Positions 1 to 6,609 of a stretch of DNA of 24,160 bases are shown one piece after another. Every line of letters begins with the position of its first letter. The first letter of the stretch is position 1. This DNA is from Spirochaetota bacterium (GTDB lineage Bacteria > Spirochaetota > Leptospiria > Turneriellales > Turneriellaceae), in the NCBI GenBank assembly GCA_963205035.1, contig CAUJII010000139.1, positions 1-24,160 on the forward strand, given 5' to 3'. The translations under genes were made by a program, and so were the position numbers. The notes beneath the pieces are model-generated. The model worked only from the letters and a program-made list of their open reading frames with translations, searched no databases and was not told the origin of the DNA.

Positions 1-71
1 GACGCCCGGAATTCGCGCTGATTTGCTGTTTTTTCTAGCAACGCGTGTTCTTTTCGCAGAAAAAATCGTCT

Positions 72-107
72 TTTCGCATAGTTTGCACGAGTTCCCGCAG
101 AGGCTCT
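72..107 (+). repeat. Dispersed 35-bp repeat, copy A
   Basis: Positions 72-106 match the reverse complement of 21295-21329 at 33 of 35 bases; the core is TTTGCACGAGTTCCCGCA followed by (G/C)AGGCTC. The similarity stops sharply on both sides, as expected for a dispersed repeat and not for a duplicated gene. It lies in the 216-bp non-coding leader before the first gene, in which I found no open frame worth calling and no convincing promoter. Confidence 0.75.
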
Positions 108-161
108 AAATACCACACCGACTTATCGTTTCCCTTGACGCAGCGTCTCATTTTCGTGCGA

Positions 162-188
162 TGCACAAGAAGCCGGTGCACCTTTTTT
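162..188 (+). terminator. Weak hairpin plus T-run, possible terminator or attenuator
   Basis: TGCAC (162-166) can pair with GTGCA (176-180), and the stem is followed by CC and six T residues (183-188). The stem has only five base pairs, and a competing hairpin GTGC-GAT-GCAC (156-166) uses the same bases. It could end transcription from a gene left of the window or attenuate the gene starting at 217. The call is weak. Confidence 0.2.
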
Positions 189-216
189 GAGGTTTGCATT
201 TAGGCTTTAAGGAACT

Positions 217-849
217 ATGAAACTCATTAAACGCTACGCAAACCGCCGTCTCTACGACCCCGAGACTTCCAAGACAATTACGTTAGACGAGGTAGCGCAG
301 TATGTACGCGATGGCATCGACATCAAAGTTGTCGATAATACCAACGGCGACGATATTACGCGTAAGGTCTTGGGGCAAACTTTCCTCAAGTTAAACGATT
401 CCGACCGCGTTGGAAATCCCATTTTACAAAACCAGATGTTGAAATTGCTCATTCGTGAAAGTAAAGACGGTGTTTTGGAAATGCTCAAGAAACTCGTGTT
501 GGCGGGTGTGGGTATGACGCAGAGCAATTCAGACGAGAGAAAGACTCTGCTCGAGATGCTCATCAACCCTTCGCAGGCGCACGAGCAAGAACAGCGCGCA
601 TTCCTCAAAGGTCTTGCAGATAAAGGACAGCAAGAAGCCGACCGCGTTCTGCAAAGTATTTCAGGGCTGGTATCGAACATTTCGCAATCGATTCAAGATA
701 ATATGGTCTCGGTTTTAGACCCCAACGAGCGTGCGCGTAAATTGGATTCACTCCTCGACCAAATCGAGTCGATCCAAAAGACGATTAGCAAGTTCGGCAA
801 AGCACCGCAAACAAAAGCCGAAAAAGAAAAAATCGAATCTGCCGGCTGA
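217..849 (+). CDS. PhaR-type polyhydroxyalkanoate regulator N-terminal domain protein
   Basis: This 210-residue protein opens with the signature of the PHB/PHA accumulation regulator DNA-binding domain: KRYANRRLYDPETSK at residues 5-19, then the conserved stretch up to LGQTFLKL near residue 58. In PhaR proteins this domain binds DNA and controls granule-associated genes. The rest (about 70-200) is charged and helical, with spaced hydrophobics suggesting coiled coil, and does not look like the usual PhaR C-terminal module. An AAGGA (209-213) sits close to the ATG. The next gene starts 17 bp after the stop, so the two are probably co-transcribed. No PHA synthase or phasin gene is in the window, so a role in PHA storage is not supported by context; it may be a general regulator. 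The domain call is firm and the function is open. Confidence 0.85.
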   Translation: MKLIKRYANRRLYDPETSKTITLDEVAQYVRDGIDIKVVDNTNGDDITRKVLGQTFLKLNDSDRVGNPILQNQMLKLLIRESKDGVLEMLKKLVLAGVGMTQSNSDERKTLLEMLINPSQAHEQEQRAFLKGLADKGQQEADRVLQSISGLVSNISQSIQDNMVSVLDPNERARKLDSLLDQIESIQKTISKFGKAPQTKAEKEKIESAG

Positions 850-866
850 ACGAGTGCTAAGAATTT

Positions 867-1637
867 ATGCGGGCGGTCTCTCACGCAGAAAAACGGCAAA
901 CGCTCGCAAAATGGTTTCGTGTCGCGTTAGTGCTTTTAGGCGTTGTGGTATTAACCCTTTTTTTGATTTACCGCTTTTCAGAGTCGAAGGTTCAAAAAGC
1001 AGAGCGTCTTTTCAGAGAGCATTCTTTTTCTAAACTGCGCTCTTTTACTCAAAGTGCGCTCAAGGGAGAAGAGGCGAATGCTCTCCTTATGGGTTATTAT
1101 ATATCAGCAGAGTTTGTTTTGAACCCGAATGCGAGTTTAGCGTCGCTTATGGGCAATTTGGAAGTGATCGATAATCGGCCGATTTTCCGCCGTGAAGTTT
1201 TGGAAAGGCTCGCGAGTTTGAGAGAAACCCAAGGCCGTGCCGCAGAGATTATTTCCGTCGCTCTTTTATTAGAAAGCCCTCCCACAAAATCGATGCAGTC
1301 TTTGGCGCAAAAACTCTTACAAACGCATGCACCTTTAGAGTCGTTGGAGATCCCATTTTCAAAGCTGGCGACAATTTTTCCCGAGCATATCTTCCGCGTG
1401 GCTGCGCGTGAATTGCAACTGCGCGACAGACCCGGTACGTCCTCGACTGTGATTCGAAGACTCGGCGACGGGGAGATTCTGTTCGTTAGACTGAGAGAAG
1501 GCAAGACGACAGTCTCAGGCAAAAACGGCCATTGGGCTTTCGTGATGGATAAGACATTGAGTTCGGGTTGGGTGTTTGACGCGTATCTGAAACAAGCTAT
1601 GCCTGAAAATAGCGCAGCGCACAAGTCTTCTGAATAA
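867..1637 (+). CDS. Membrane-anchored protein with C-terminal bacterial SH3 domain
   Basis: The 256-residue protein has one membrane helix at about residues 17-37 (FRVALVLLGVVVLTLFLIYRF) after a short basic N-terminus, so the bulk should be periplasmic. Residues about 40-170 are helical and of unknown type. Residues about 178-242 look like a bacterial SH3 domain: VAARELQLRDRPGTSSTVI, a hydrophobic strand, then GHWAFV and SGWVFDAYL, which match the usual 'n.R..ps..s.vi..l..G..v', 'W..V' and 'GWv...yl' pattern. Such domains often bind peptidoglycan or peptides in the envelope. It lies 17 bp after the PhaR-type gene and 50 bp before trpA. I do not recognise the N-terminal family. Confidence 0.75.
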   Translation: MRAVSHAEKRQTLAKWFRVALVLLGVVVLTLFLIYRFSESKVQKAERLFREHSFSKLRSFTQSALKGEEANALLMGYYISAEFVLNPNASLASLMGNLEVIDNRPIFRREVLERLASLRETQGRAAEIISVALLLESPPTKSMQSLAQKLLQTHAPLESLEIPFSKLATIFPEHIFRVAARELQLRDRPGTSSTVIRRLGDGEILFVRLREGKTTVSGKNGHWAFVMDKTLSSGWVFDAYLKQAMPENSAAHKSSE

Positions 1638-1687
1638 GTGGTCTTTTTTTGCTTGCCGCCCTTTGGCAAAACACAAATGACACACGC

Positions 1688-2491
1688 ATGCATCCTTTCA
1701 CCCGTTATCTGAACGAGCGAAAAAAAGAAAAGGGTTACTTATTTGTACCCTATATCGCTTACGGCGACCCCGACAGTAAAATTACTTTTGAAATTATCTG
1801 CAAAATGATTGAGGGAGGAGCGAGCACCGTTGAAATTGGTTTGCCGTTCACTGACCCTGTTGCCGACGGTCCTGTTCTCGAGCGTGCGTTCAAACGCTCG
1901 CTCAGCCACGAGTTCCGCATGACCGATGTTTTGTCGATGCTACGACGGCTTCAAAAGAAATACCCAACGTTTCCCTTTACGTTGATGGGTTATGCGAACC
2001 TTTTTTACCAAGCCGGCTTCAAGACTCTCTTTGAAAAACTTTTTGACCTGAACGTGCATGCGGTGATTATTCCAGACATCCCTTTCGACGAGAAAAGATA
2101 TATTATCGAAAAAGAAGGTTTAGAAGAAGTGCTGAACCGCGTCGCGTGGATTGATTTTGTAACTCCCACAACGACGGCGAAGAGGGCGCAAGAAGTGGCA
2201 CGCCAAGCCAACGGCTTCATTTACATGGTGTCTTATCGAGGCGTCACAGGGCAACACGATTTGTCGCTCAAACCGCTGAAGCCTTTGATTAAGTCGCTGC
2301 GTCAAGCAAGCAAGGTTCCCATTCTTATTGGCTTTGGCATCCGCGAGAAAAGTCAAGCGATTGAAGCCGCACGGATGGCAGATGGTTTTATTATGGGGAC
2401 CATATTCCACGAAATGGTGGAGCACAACCTCGAACGCGCTCCTGCGATTCCGCACGAAATCGGTTGGGCTCTCCCGAATATGCTACCGTAA
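1688..2491 (+). CDS. trpA: Tryptophan synthase alpha chain
   Basis: The product cleaves indole-3-glycerol phosphate to indole and glyceraldehyde 3-phosphate, the penultimate step of tryptophan synthesis, normally in complex with TrpB. With the ATG at 1688 the protein has 267 residues and the catalytic acids fall exactly at E49 and D60 (VEIGLPFTDPVADGP), the numbering of the E. coli enzyme. This favours that start over an in-frame TTG at 1649. Other family landmarks are FVPYIAYGDPD, LMGYANLFYQAG, IIPDIPFDE, SYRGVTG and the phosphate-binding GFGI and GTIF loops. No clear Shine-Dalgarno site precedes the ATG. trpB is not adjacent: upstream is an SH3 protein and downstream a lipid kinase whose start codon overlaps this stop (TAATG). 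Confidence 0.95.
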   Translation: MHPFTRYLNERKKEKGYLFVPYIAYGDPDSKITFEIICKMIEGGASTVEIGLPFTDPVADGPVLERAFKRSLSHEFRMTDVLSMLRRLQKKYPTFPFTLMGYANLFYQAGFKTLFEKLFDLNVHAVIIPDIPFDEKRYIIEKEGLEEVLNRVAWIDFVTPTTTAKRAQEVARQANGFIYMVSYRGVTGQHDLSLKPLKPLIKSLRQASKVPILIGFGIREKSQAIEAARMADGFIMGTIFHEMVEHNLERAPAIPHEIGWALPNMLP

Positions 2492-3408
2492 TGTTAGCTT
2501 TTGATTCCGCGTCGCTCGTCTATAACCCCAAGAGCGGCAAGAAAAAAGGGCAGGCACTTGCCGATCTTTTTGCAGCCGAGTGGAAAAATACTTTTCCGCA
2601 AAAGACTCTGACTCTTTACCCGTCATCGAGCGCCGATCATTTTGCCGCTATTGCTCTGCAAGAATACAAACCCAAGAAGCTCGTCATCTTTATGGGAGGG
2701 GACGGCTCGTTCTCCTTGGGCCTGAGTGCGATTCTTGAAAAGAGCCCTACAAAAAAATTAAAAGACGCCGTGGGGCTCCTTCCGGCGGGCAGCGGCAATA
2801 GCTTCTTGCGCGATTTTGGCATCGCCGATTTTCAGAGTGCGCAGAATGCACTTTTTGACGCGATTAGAGCGTCATCTGTACGGAAGATCGACTGCGGGCG
2901 TTTTGATTTTCAGCAAGGCAGCACTCTACGGACGAGTTATTTTATCAATATTTGGGCTGTTGGGCTCATTTGCGATATCAACTTGCTTGCGACAAAACTC
3001 CGTAAGTCGTATGCCGCCGCGACTGTACTTAAAATACCGTTTCATAAGAAATACCATTACCGTGTCGTTATCGACGGCAGAGAGCGAAGCCTCGATGCGA
3101 ATTTTATTGCAGTCTGTAATTCCCAATTTACCGGCGGAGCGATGAAGATGGCGCCGATGGCGTCTCTGGACGATAAGATGCTCGATGCGATTATTCCCTC
3201 GTTCAAGAACAGGTTCAGTCTCTGGGGGTTGTTCCCGAAGCTCTTTAGCGGAGCGCATGTCGCTTCCAAAGGCGTTGAGCATTTAACTTTTCAGAAAATG
3301 CAAATCGAAATTCCTAAAGACACCCCCGTCATGGTAGACGGCGAAATGACAAGCGCTGATTCTATCTCGATTGAAATTGCTCCTCATGCGTGGAAGCTCC
3401 TGATGTAG
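2491..3408 (+). CDS. YegS/diacylglycerol kinase-like lipid kinase
   Basis: The 305-residue protein has the DAGK-catalytic-domain layout: YNPKSGKKKG near residues 11-20, the nucleotide-binding GGDGS at 69-73 (VIFMGGDGSFSLGLSAI), and LPAGSGNSFLRDFG at 97-110 in place of the usual GTxND(F)R. The C-terminal beta-sandwich ends with MVDGEMTS, the conserved DGE of the family. Members phosphorylate diacylglycerol, sphingoid bases or other lipids at the cytoplasmic face of the membrane. I chose the ATG at 2491 because it overlaps the trpA stop by one base (TAATG), implying translational coupling; an in-frame TTG at 2464 would extend it by nine residues unlike the family. Substrate cannot be read from sequence. 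Confidence 0.85.
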   Translation: MLAFDSASLVYNPKSGKKKGQALADLFAAEWKNTFPQKTLTLYPSSSADHFAAIALQEYKPKKLVIFMGGDGSFSLGLSAILEKSPTKKLKDAVGLLPAGSGNSFLRDFGIADFQSAQNALFDAIRASSVRKIDCGRFDFQQGSTLRTSYFINIWAVGLICDINLLATKLRKSYAAATVLKIPFHKKYHYRVVIDGRERSLDANFIAVCNSQFTGGAMKMAPMASLDDKMLDAIIPSFKNRFSLWGLFPKLFSGAHVASKGVEHLTFQKMQIEIPKDTPVMVDGEMTSADSISIEIAPHAWKLLM

Positions 3409-3425
3409 TGTGGGATGCCACGCCC

Positions 3426-3779
3426 TTAGCGAACCGAAACTTCACGACTCACACCGCTCGGAATGAGTCCCAACAGAAACGCGGCGTTTTTCCATTTGCC
3501 GTCGCGCTTGATGAACGTGTACGCCAGGTCGATGCCTTTGCCGTTGATGCGCACTTCGTGGTATCCCTCAAAGTTCACATCGGCTGTTTCAATGGAGTAA
3601 ACTTTTTCTATTTGTCCATGGCTTTCGCTGCAAGGCTCGCAGAAAATATAGATCTCGGCCTCGTGTTCCAGGAGCTTCGCTGCACGCTTTGCCAAATCGG
3701 GCTCAATGTATGCGAATTGGTCGGCAAAGAGCGGCGTAAGACTTACCGCACAACAAAAAAGAATACAAAGTTTTTTCAT
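3426..3779 (-). CDS. Small secreted protein with a CxxC motif, unknown function
   Basis: The 117-residue protein starts with a clear signal peptide (MKKLCILFCCAVSLTPLFA, likely cut before DQ). The mature part has CEPC at residues 47-50, which could be a redox or metal-binding pair, and a C-terminal strand-rich segment (VNFEGYHEVRINGKGIDLAYTF). A strong GGAGGT Shine-Dalgarno (complement of 3784-3789) precedes the ATG. The gene is convergent with the lipid kinase (17 bp between stops) and divergent from the outer-membrane barrel gene, with 61 bp between the two start codons. I do not recognise a family. Confidence 0.75.
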   Translation of the reverse strand: MKKLCILFCCAVSLTPLFADQFAYIEPDLAKRAAKLLEHEAEIYIFCEPCSESHGQIEKVYSIETADVNFEGYHEVRINGKGIDLAYTFIKRDGKWKNAAFLLGLIPSGVSREVSVR

Positions 3780-3800
3780 AACTACCTCCGCCTTACGTCT

Positions 3801-3826
3801 TTACACCACGTTTCAACATCGTGTAA
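3801..3826. promoter_or_regulatory. Imperfect dyad in divergent promoter region, candidate operator
   Basis: TTACAC (3801-3806) and GTGTAA (3821-3826) form inverted arms, and 10 of the 13 possible pairs across the 26 bp are complementary. It lies between the start codons of the divergent small secreted protein and the barrel gene, where a shared regulator would bind. No clear -35/-10 pair could be placed around it. Confidence 0.3.
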
Positions 3827-3840
3827 CGAAAGAAACATCT

Positions 3841-5610
3841 ATGCCACACAGTCGTTCTTTCGGGATTACAGTTTTGCAATACTTTATAGCGCGGCGACCG
3901 ATATTTTTTTTCTGCGGCGTTATACTACTCTCCTGCGTTTTTTTTATTCCATCTCTTAGAGCGAAGGATGCGCGTAAGTCGCAAGGGCTCAACATTGAAG
4001 AAGAGCTTAACTTAGACAGGGGGCGCACCGCCGCTCCTCTTCGGTCCAAAGAAGAGAATGAGGGCGAAAGCAAAGACTCAATCACCGATAAGGCGACCGT
4101 TGTCGAGGGCGAAGACGAGCAATTCGCGCCGCCGCGCAAGAGCGAAATCGAGCTCCCCCAAGTTGCCGAGGGAAGGCTCAGCCGGTGGGAGGATGAACTC
4201 GACCTCAATATGGAGCGCGAAAAGCAGGGGACGAAACTCGTCGAACGCAAGGCCAACGTCGGCACGGAGTATGGCACACAAAATGCCTTTGGTGCGCGAT
4301 TCTACATCACAAAAAGAGAAAAGCTGAGCTCGTATCTCATTAACTATGTGCGACAAAAACAAGACTATGAAGAGTTCAACGGCTCCAAAGTTGCGCATTC
4401 GCAATCTTCTTCCGATGCACTGACCTTGGCGATCGAGAGGCGTTTTAGCTCGACTTTTGTGTCGAGACTCCGGAGCGAATACAAAGATTCTCTACGCGGA
4501 TTACAAAATAACACGTTCTATGGCGAGGAGAGGAAAAGGCTTGGTCGCTTTGAGTGGAGCACCCAAGTGCGGCCGACAGAAAGTCAAAAGGTCATTGCAG
4601 GCGTTCAAGGAACGCTTGCACAAGGAGAAACCGAAGGAGCCCTTGCACCCACGCGGCACACAGCGAATTTTCGAGCGCTCAAAGCGTTTGCCGAATGGCA
4701 GTATATTTTCGGCGAGCGTAACGCGCTCACACTGACGGGTGATTTGCACTACGGAGAAAATAACGATTACGGGGTAAATCCCACAATGTACTACCGCGTA
4801 GGCAACGCCGAGGTGAAGAATGTGTTTCCGTTGGCGCGTTTTGTCGTGGGCGCAGACGGTCAGGCTTTGCAAATCGACGCGACTCTTGGCGCAAAGATTT
4901 TTTTTGCTCAGGCGATGAATCCCGTCGTCGGGCCGCGTGTCGCGTTTGATTTTTTTTATCCGGGCTACCAAAGCACTTTAGAGTTGGAACGCACGGGAAG
5001 GCTTCCCGATTTTGCCGACTATTATTTCGGCCAGTGGTATCAATCCCCCTACCGATTCACAAAAGCAGAAGATTTTTGGCGTGCTGCATTCAAGAATAAT
5101 TTTCATGTCACGAAAGATTCTTTCATCAAAGCGAACGCGCAATACTCCGATTATCCCGTCTATTTCGATAGGCGGCTCGATAGCACGCAAGGGATCTTGG
5201 CGTTGACGCCCGTTGTTTTTCGCTCGCTCGAAGGTTCGCTTTCGTTTGCGCAAAACTTTGGCGCGTATTTTTATCACGACACAGGGCTCAGCGCGGAGTA
5301 TTTTTTTGACGCCGTTTCGCTTCGCTCGCCTCTCGGCGTTTTCTCGAAGCTACACTTCAAGCCTTCGGTTTGGGATTTCAGCGTGGAACTCAAGTATGTG
5401 CATCGCCGCAAGCAGATTGAAAGCATCACTGAGGCGCAGGTAAACCTCAAGGGGTATACACTCTTGAATGTAGGCATCGAAGCTCAGGTGACGCCCTCTC
5501 TGGGGCTCTTCGTGCGCGGCGAAAACTTACTGAACGAAAGGTGGCAGACGGTTTCGCTCTATCACAATTCGGGAGCGCGCGGAATTTTTGGACTGAATAT
5601 CGTTTTTTGA
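3841..5610 (+). CDS. Outer-membrane beta-barrel protein, TonB-receptor-like barrel without plug
   Basis: The 589-residue protein has a long N-terminal export segment (hydrophobic core about 20-42, FFFCGVILLSCVFFIPSLRA) followed by an acidic, low-complexity stretch to about residue 140. The rest is alternating aromatic/polar beta-strand sequence, with an ending typical of TonB-dependent receptors: LFVRGENLLNERW about 30 residues before the end, and the last residues GIFGLNIVF ending in phenylalanine as the BAM targeting signal does. I see no recognisable plug domain or TonB box in the N-terminal third, so calling it a receptor would go too far; it may be a porin-like or plug-less relative. The ATG at 3841 follows a weak GAAAG; an upstream extension would run through the divergent promoter and was rejected. 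Confidence 0.75.
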   Translation: MPHSRSFGITVLQYFIARRPIFFFCGVILLSCVFFIPSLRAKDARKSQGLNIEEELNLDRGRTAAPLRSKEENEGESKDSITDKATVVEGEDEQFAPPRKSEIELPQVAEGRLSRWEDELDLNMEREKQGTKLVERKANVGTEYGTQNAFGARFYITKREKLSSYLINYVRQKQDYEEFNGSKVAHSQSSSDALTLAIERRFSSTFVSRLRSEYKDSLRGLQNNTFYGEERKRLGRFEWSTQVRPTESQKVIAGVQGTLAQGETEGALAPTRHTANFRALKAFAEWQYIFGERNALTLTGDLHYGENNDYGVNPTMYYRVGNAEVKNVFPLARFVVGADGQALQIDATLGAKIFFAQAMNPVVGPRVAFDFFYPGYQSTLELERTGRLPDFADYYFGQWYQSPYRFTKAEDFWRAAFKNNFHVTKDSFIKANAQYSDYPVYFDRRLDSTQGILALTPVVFRSLEGSLSFAQNFGAYFYHDTGLSAEYFFDAVSLRSPLGVFSKLHFKPSVWDFSVELKYVHRRKQIESITEAQVNLKGYTLLNVGIEAQVTPSLGLFVRGENLLNERWQTVSLYHNSGARGIFGLNIVF

Positions 5611-5649
5611 AAACTCTTGACATTCCTGTCAGGCAATGTAGGAAGCGTT

Positions 5650-5889
5650 ATGGTTTCGCCATTGGATACTTACGAGACAGTTAAGAAATTACGCAAGGCC
5701 GGCTTTAGCGAAAAACAAGCAGAAGCGCAGACCTCGATTCTCGCGAGCCTTGTCGAAGAGCAACTGGCCACAAAAGTTTATTTGGACGCGAAACTGCGCG
5801 AATTAGAGTACCGTCTCCTTTTGAGGCTCGGCGGCATGCTTGCCGCAACGGCAGGTCTCATCGTGGGACTTGTCAAATTTTTGAAGTAG
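5650..5889 (+). CDS. Small coiled-coil protein with C-terminal membrane helix (DUF1640-like)
   Basis: This 79-residue protein reads DTYETVKKLRKAGFSEKQAE, a helical coiled-coil region to about residue 57, then a single membrane helix (LGGMLAATAGLIVGLVKFL). The pattern 'lrkaGfsekQAea', heptads and a tail anchor matches the DUF1640/CCDC90-like small proteins common in bacteria, whose function is unclear. The ATG at 5650 has TAGGAAG at 5639-5645, well placed; a TTG at 5617 is a poorer start. The gene sits 39 bp after the barrel gene and is followed by a decayed copy of that gene's 3' end, so it may have arrived with a duplication or insertion here. Confidence 0.7.
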   Translation: MVSPLDTYETVKKLRKAGFSEKQAEAQTSILASLVEEQLATKVYLDAKLRELEYRLLLRLGGMLAATAGLIVGLVKFLK

Positions 5890-5972
5890 GCGCGACAACG
5901 AGTCTATGCGCGCCGCTCGCGTAAACGAAACCAAAAGACGATGTTTTCTGCGCAAAGCCCACGCTAATCCGC

Positions 5973-6023
5973 CTCAATTCGGCCGCACGGGGAATTTTTG
6001 GGCTGAAGATCGTTTCTAAATAG
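5973..6023 (+). pseudogene. Relic of the 3' end of an outer-membrane barrel gene
   Basis: In the frame starting at 5973 this stretch reads LNSAARGIFGLKIVSK then a TAG stop. The intact barrel gene ends NSGARGIFGLNIVF. Over 5971-6020 versus 5561-5610 I count 38 of 50 identical bases with no gap. Farther upstream a weaker match may continue (AACGAAA near 5925 and AGACG near 5936, against the same words at 5533 and 5546). No open frame leads into it, so it is a remnant only. Confidence 0.5.
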
Positions 6024-6047
6024 TTGGGCCGTTAGCGTTGAGCCAGA

Positions 6048-6551
6048 CTAACTATGCAGGGGCTGTGGGCCTAAGAAATCTGCCTTACCCAACTGGACTC
6101 CTGCAAGCCGCAACAGGTCGTACGCCGTTGTGACGTGGAAGAGGAAGTTGGGGAATGCACGTTCAATGATGAACTCGTGCCCCACCATGTGCTTGTCGCC
6201 AAAAAATTTGGAGGTAATTTTCCGCTCCGCAGCGCCTTCAAAGTCGCTTTTTTGGAACGTGTCGAGGTACTCGACAGTCTTCACCAAGCGCGCCTTATAT
6301 TCGCTCCACGTCTTTTCAGTGTCTTCAAACACAGGGGGAGTTTTACCCGAAAGCCCTGCCGCAGCGCTCTTGGCATTGTCGGAGGCAATACGCAGTTGCG
6401 CCGAGAATGGGAGCATATTCGGCGCAAGTCTTAGCCCCAAGTAGTTGTCGCTCTCGAAGCCCACGGAGGTAGCGTGCGCTTCGGCCTTTTCTAAGATCGC
6501 GCTGAGGTTTCGCAGGTGCTTTGCCATCTGTCGGATAATTTCGTAATACAT
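6048..6551 (-). CDS. DUF1993 family protein
   Basis: The 167-residue protein matches the DUF1993 pattern: an N-terminal helix pair (MAKHLRNLSAILEKAEAHA), LGLRLAPNMLPFSAQLRIASDNAK near residues 39-62, and the C-terminal FPNFLFHVTTAYDLLRLAGVQLGKADFLG. The family is a helical-bundle group that looks like the DinB-type fold; the biochemical role is not established. It lies 56 bp downstream of the radical SAM gene on the same strand, so read-through is likely. No strong Shine-Dalgarno site precedes the ATG. Length is typical for the family. Confidence 0.85.
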   Translation of the reverse strand: MYYEIIRQMAKHLRNLSAILEKAEAHATSVGFESDNYLGLRLAPNMLPFSAQLRIASDNAKSAAAGLSGKTPPVFEDTEKTWSEYKARLVKTVEYLDTFQKSDFEGAAERKITSKFFGDKHMVGHEFIIERAFPNFLFHVTTAYDLLRLAGVQLGKADFLGPQPLHS

Positions 6552-6597
6552 AGTTAATCAGTAGAATACCTAAAATTTGTTCTGCTTACCAAAAATT

Positions 6598-6609
6598 CGA
6601 GTAACTATT
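6598..6609 (+). repeat. Solitary match to the 13134-13338 tandem-repeat core
   Basis: CGAGTAACTATT here is identical to the invariant 12-bp core of every unit of the tandem array at 13134-13338, and it is preceded by ATT as in the array. Like the array it sits at the 3' end of a minus-strand gene, and it overlaps the stop codon of the radical SAM gene. A single 12-mer match is suggestive, not proof. Confidence 0.35.

Noticed and set aside
1097..1693. 198-residue minus-strand open frame
   Set aside because: Antisense of the SH3-domain gene, with low-complexity Ser/Arg composition and no domain.
3390..3959. 189-residue plus-strand open frame across the secreted-protein gene
   Set aside because: It overlaps the antisense of a gene with a signal peptide and strong ribosome site and runs into the divergent promoter; its composition is not protein-like.
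5617..5645. TTGACA as a promoter -35 box before the small coiled-coil gene
   Set aside because: At 16-18 bp downstream the best -10 is TAGGAA, a weak match that is also the ribosome site.
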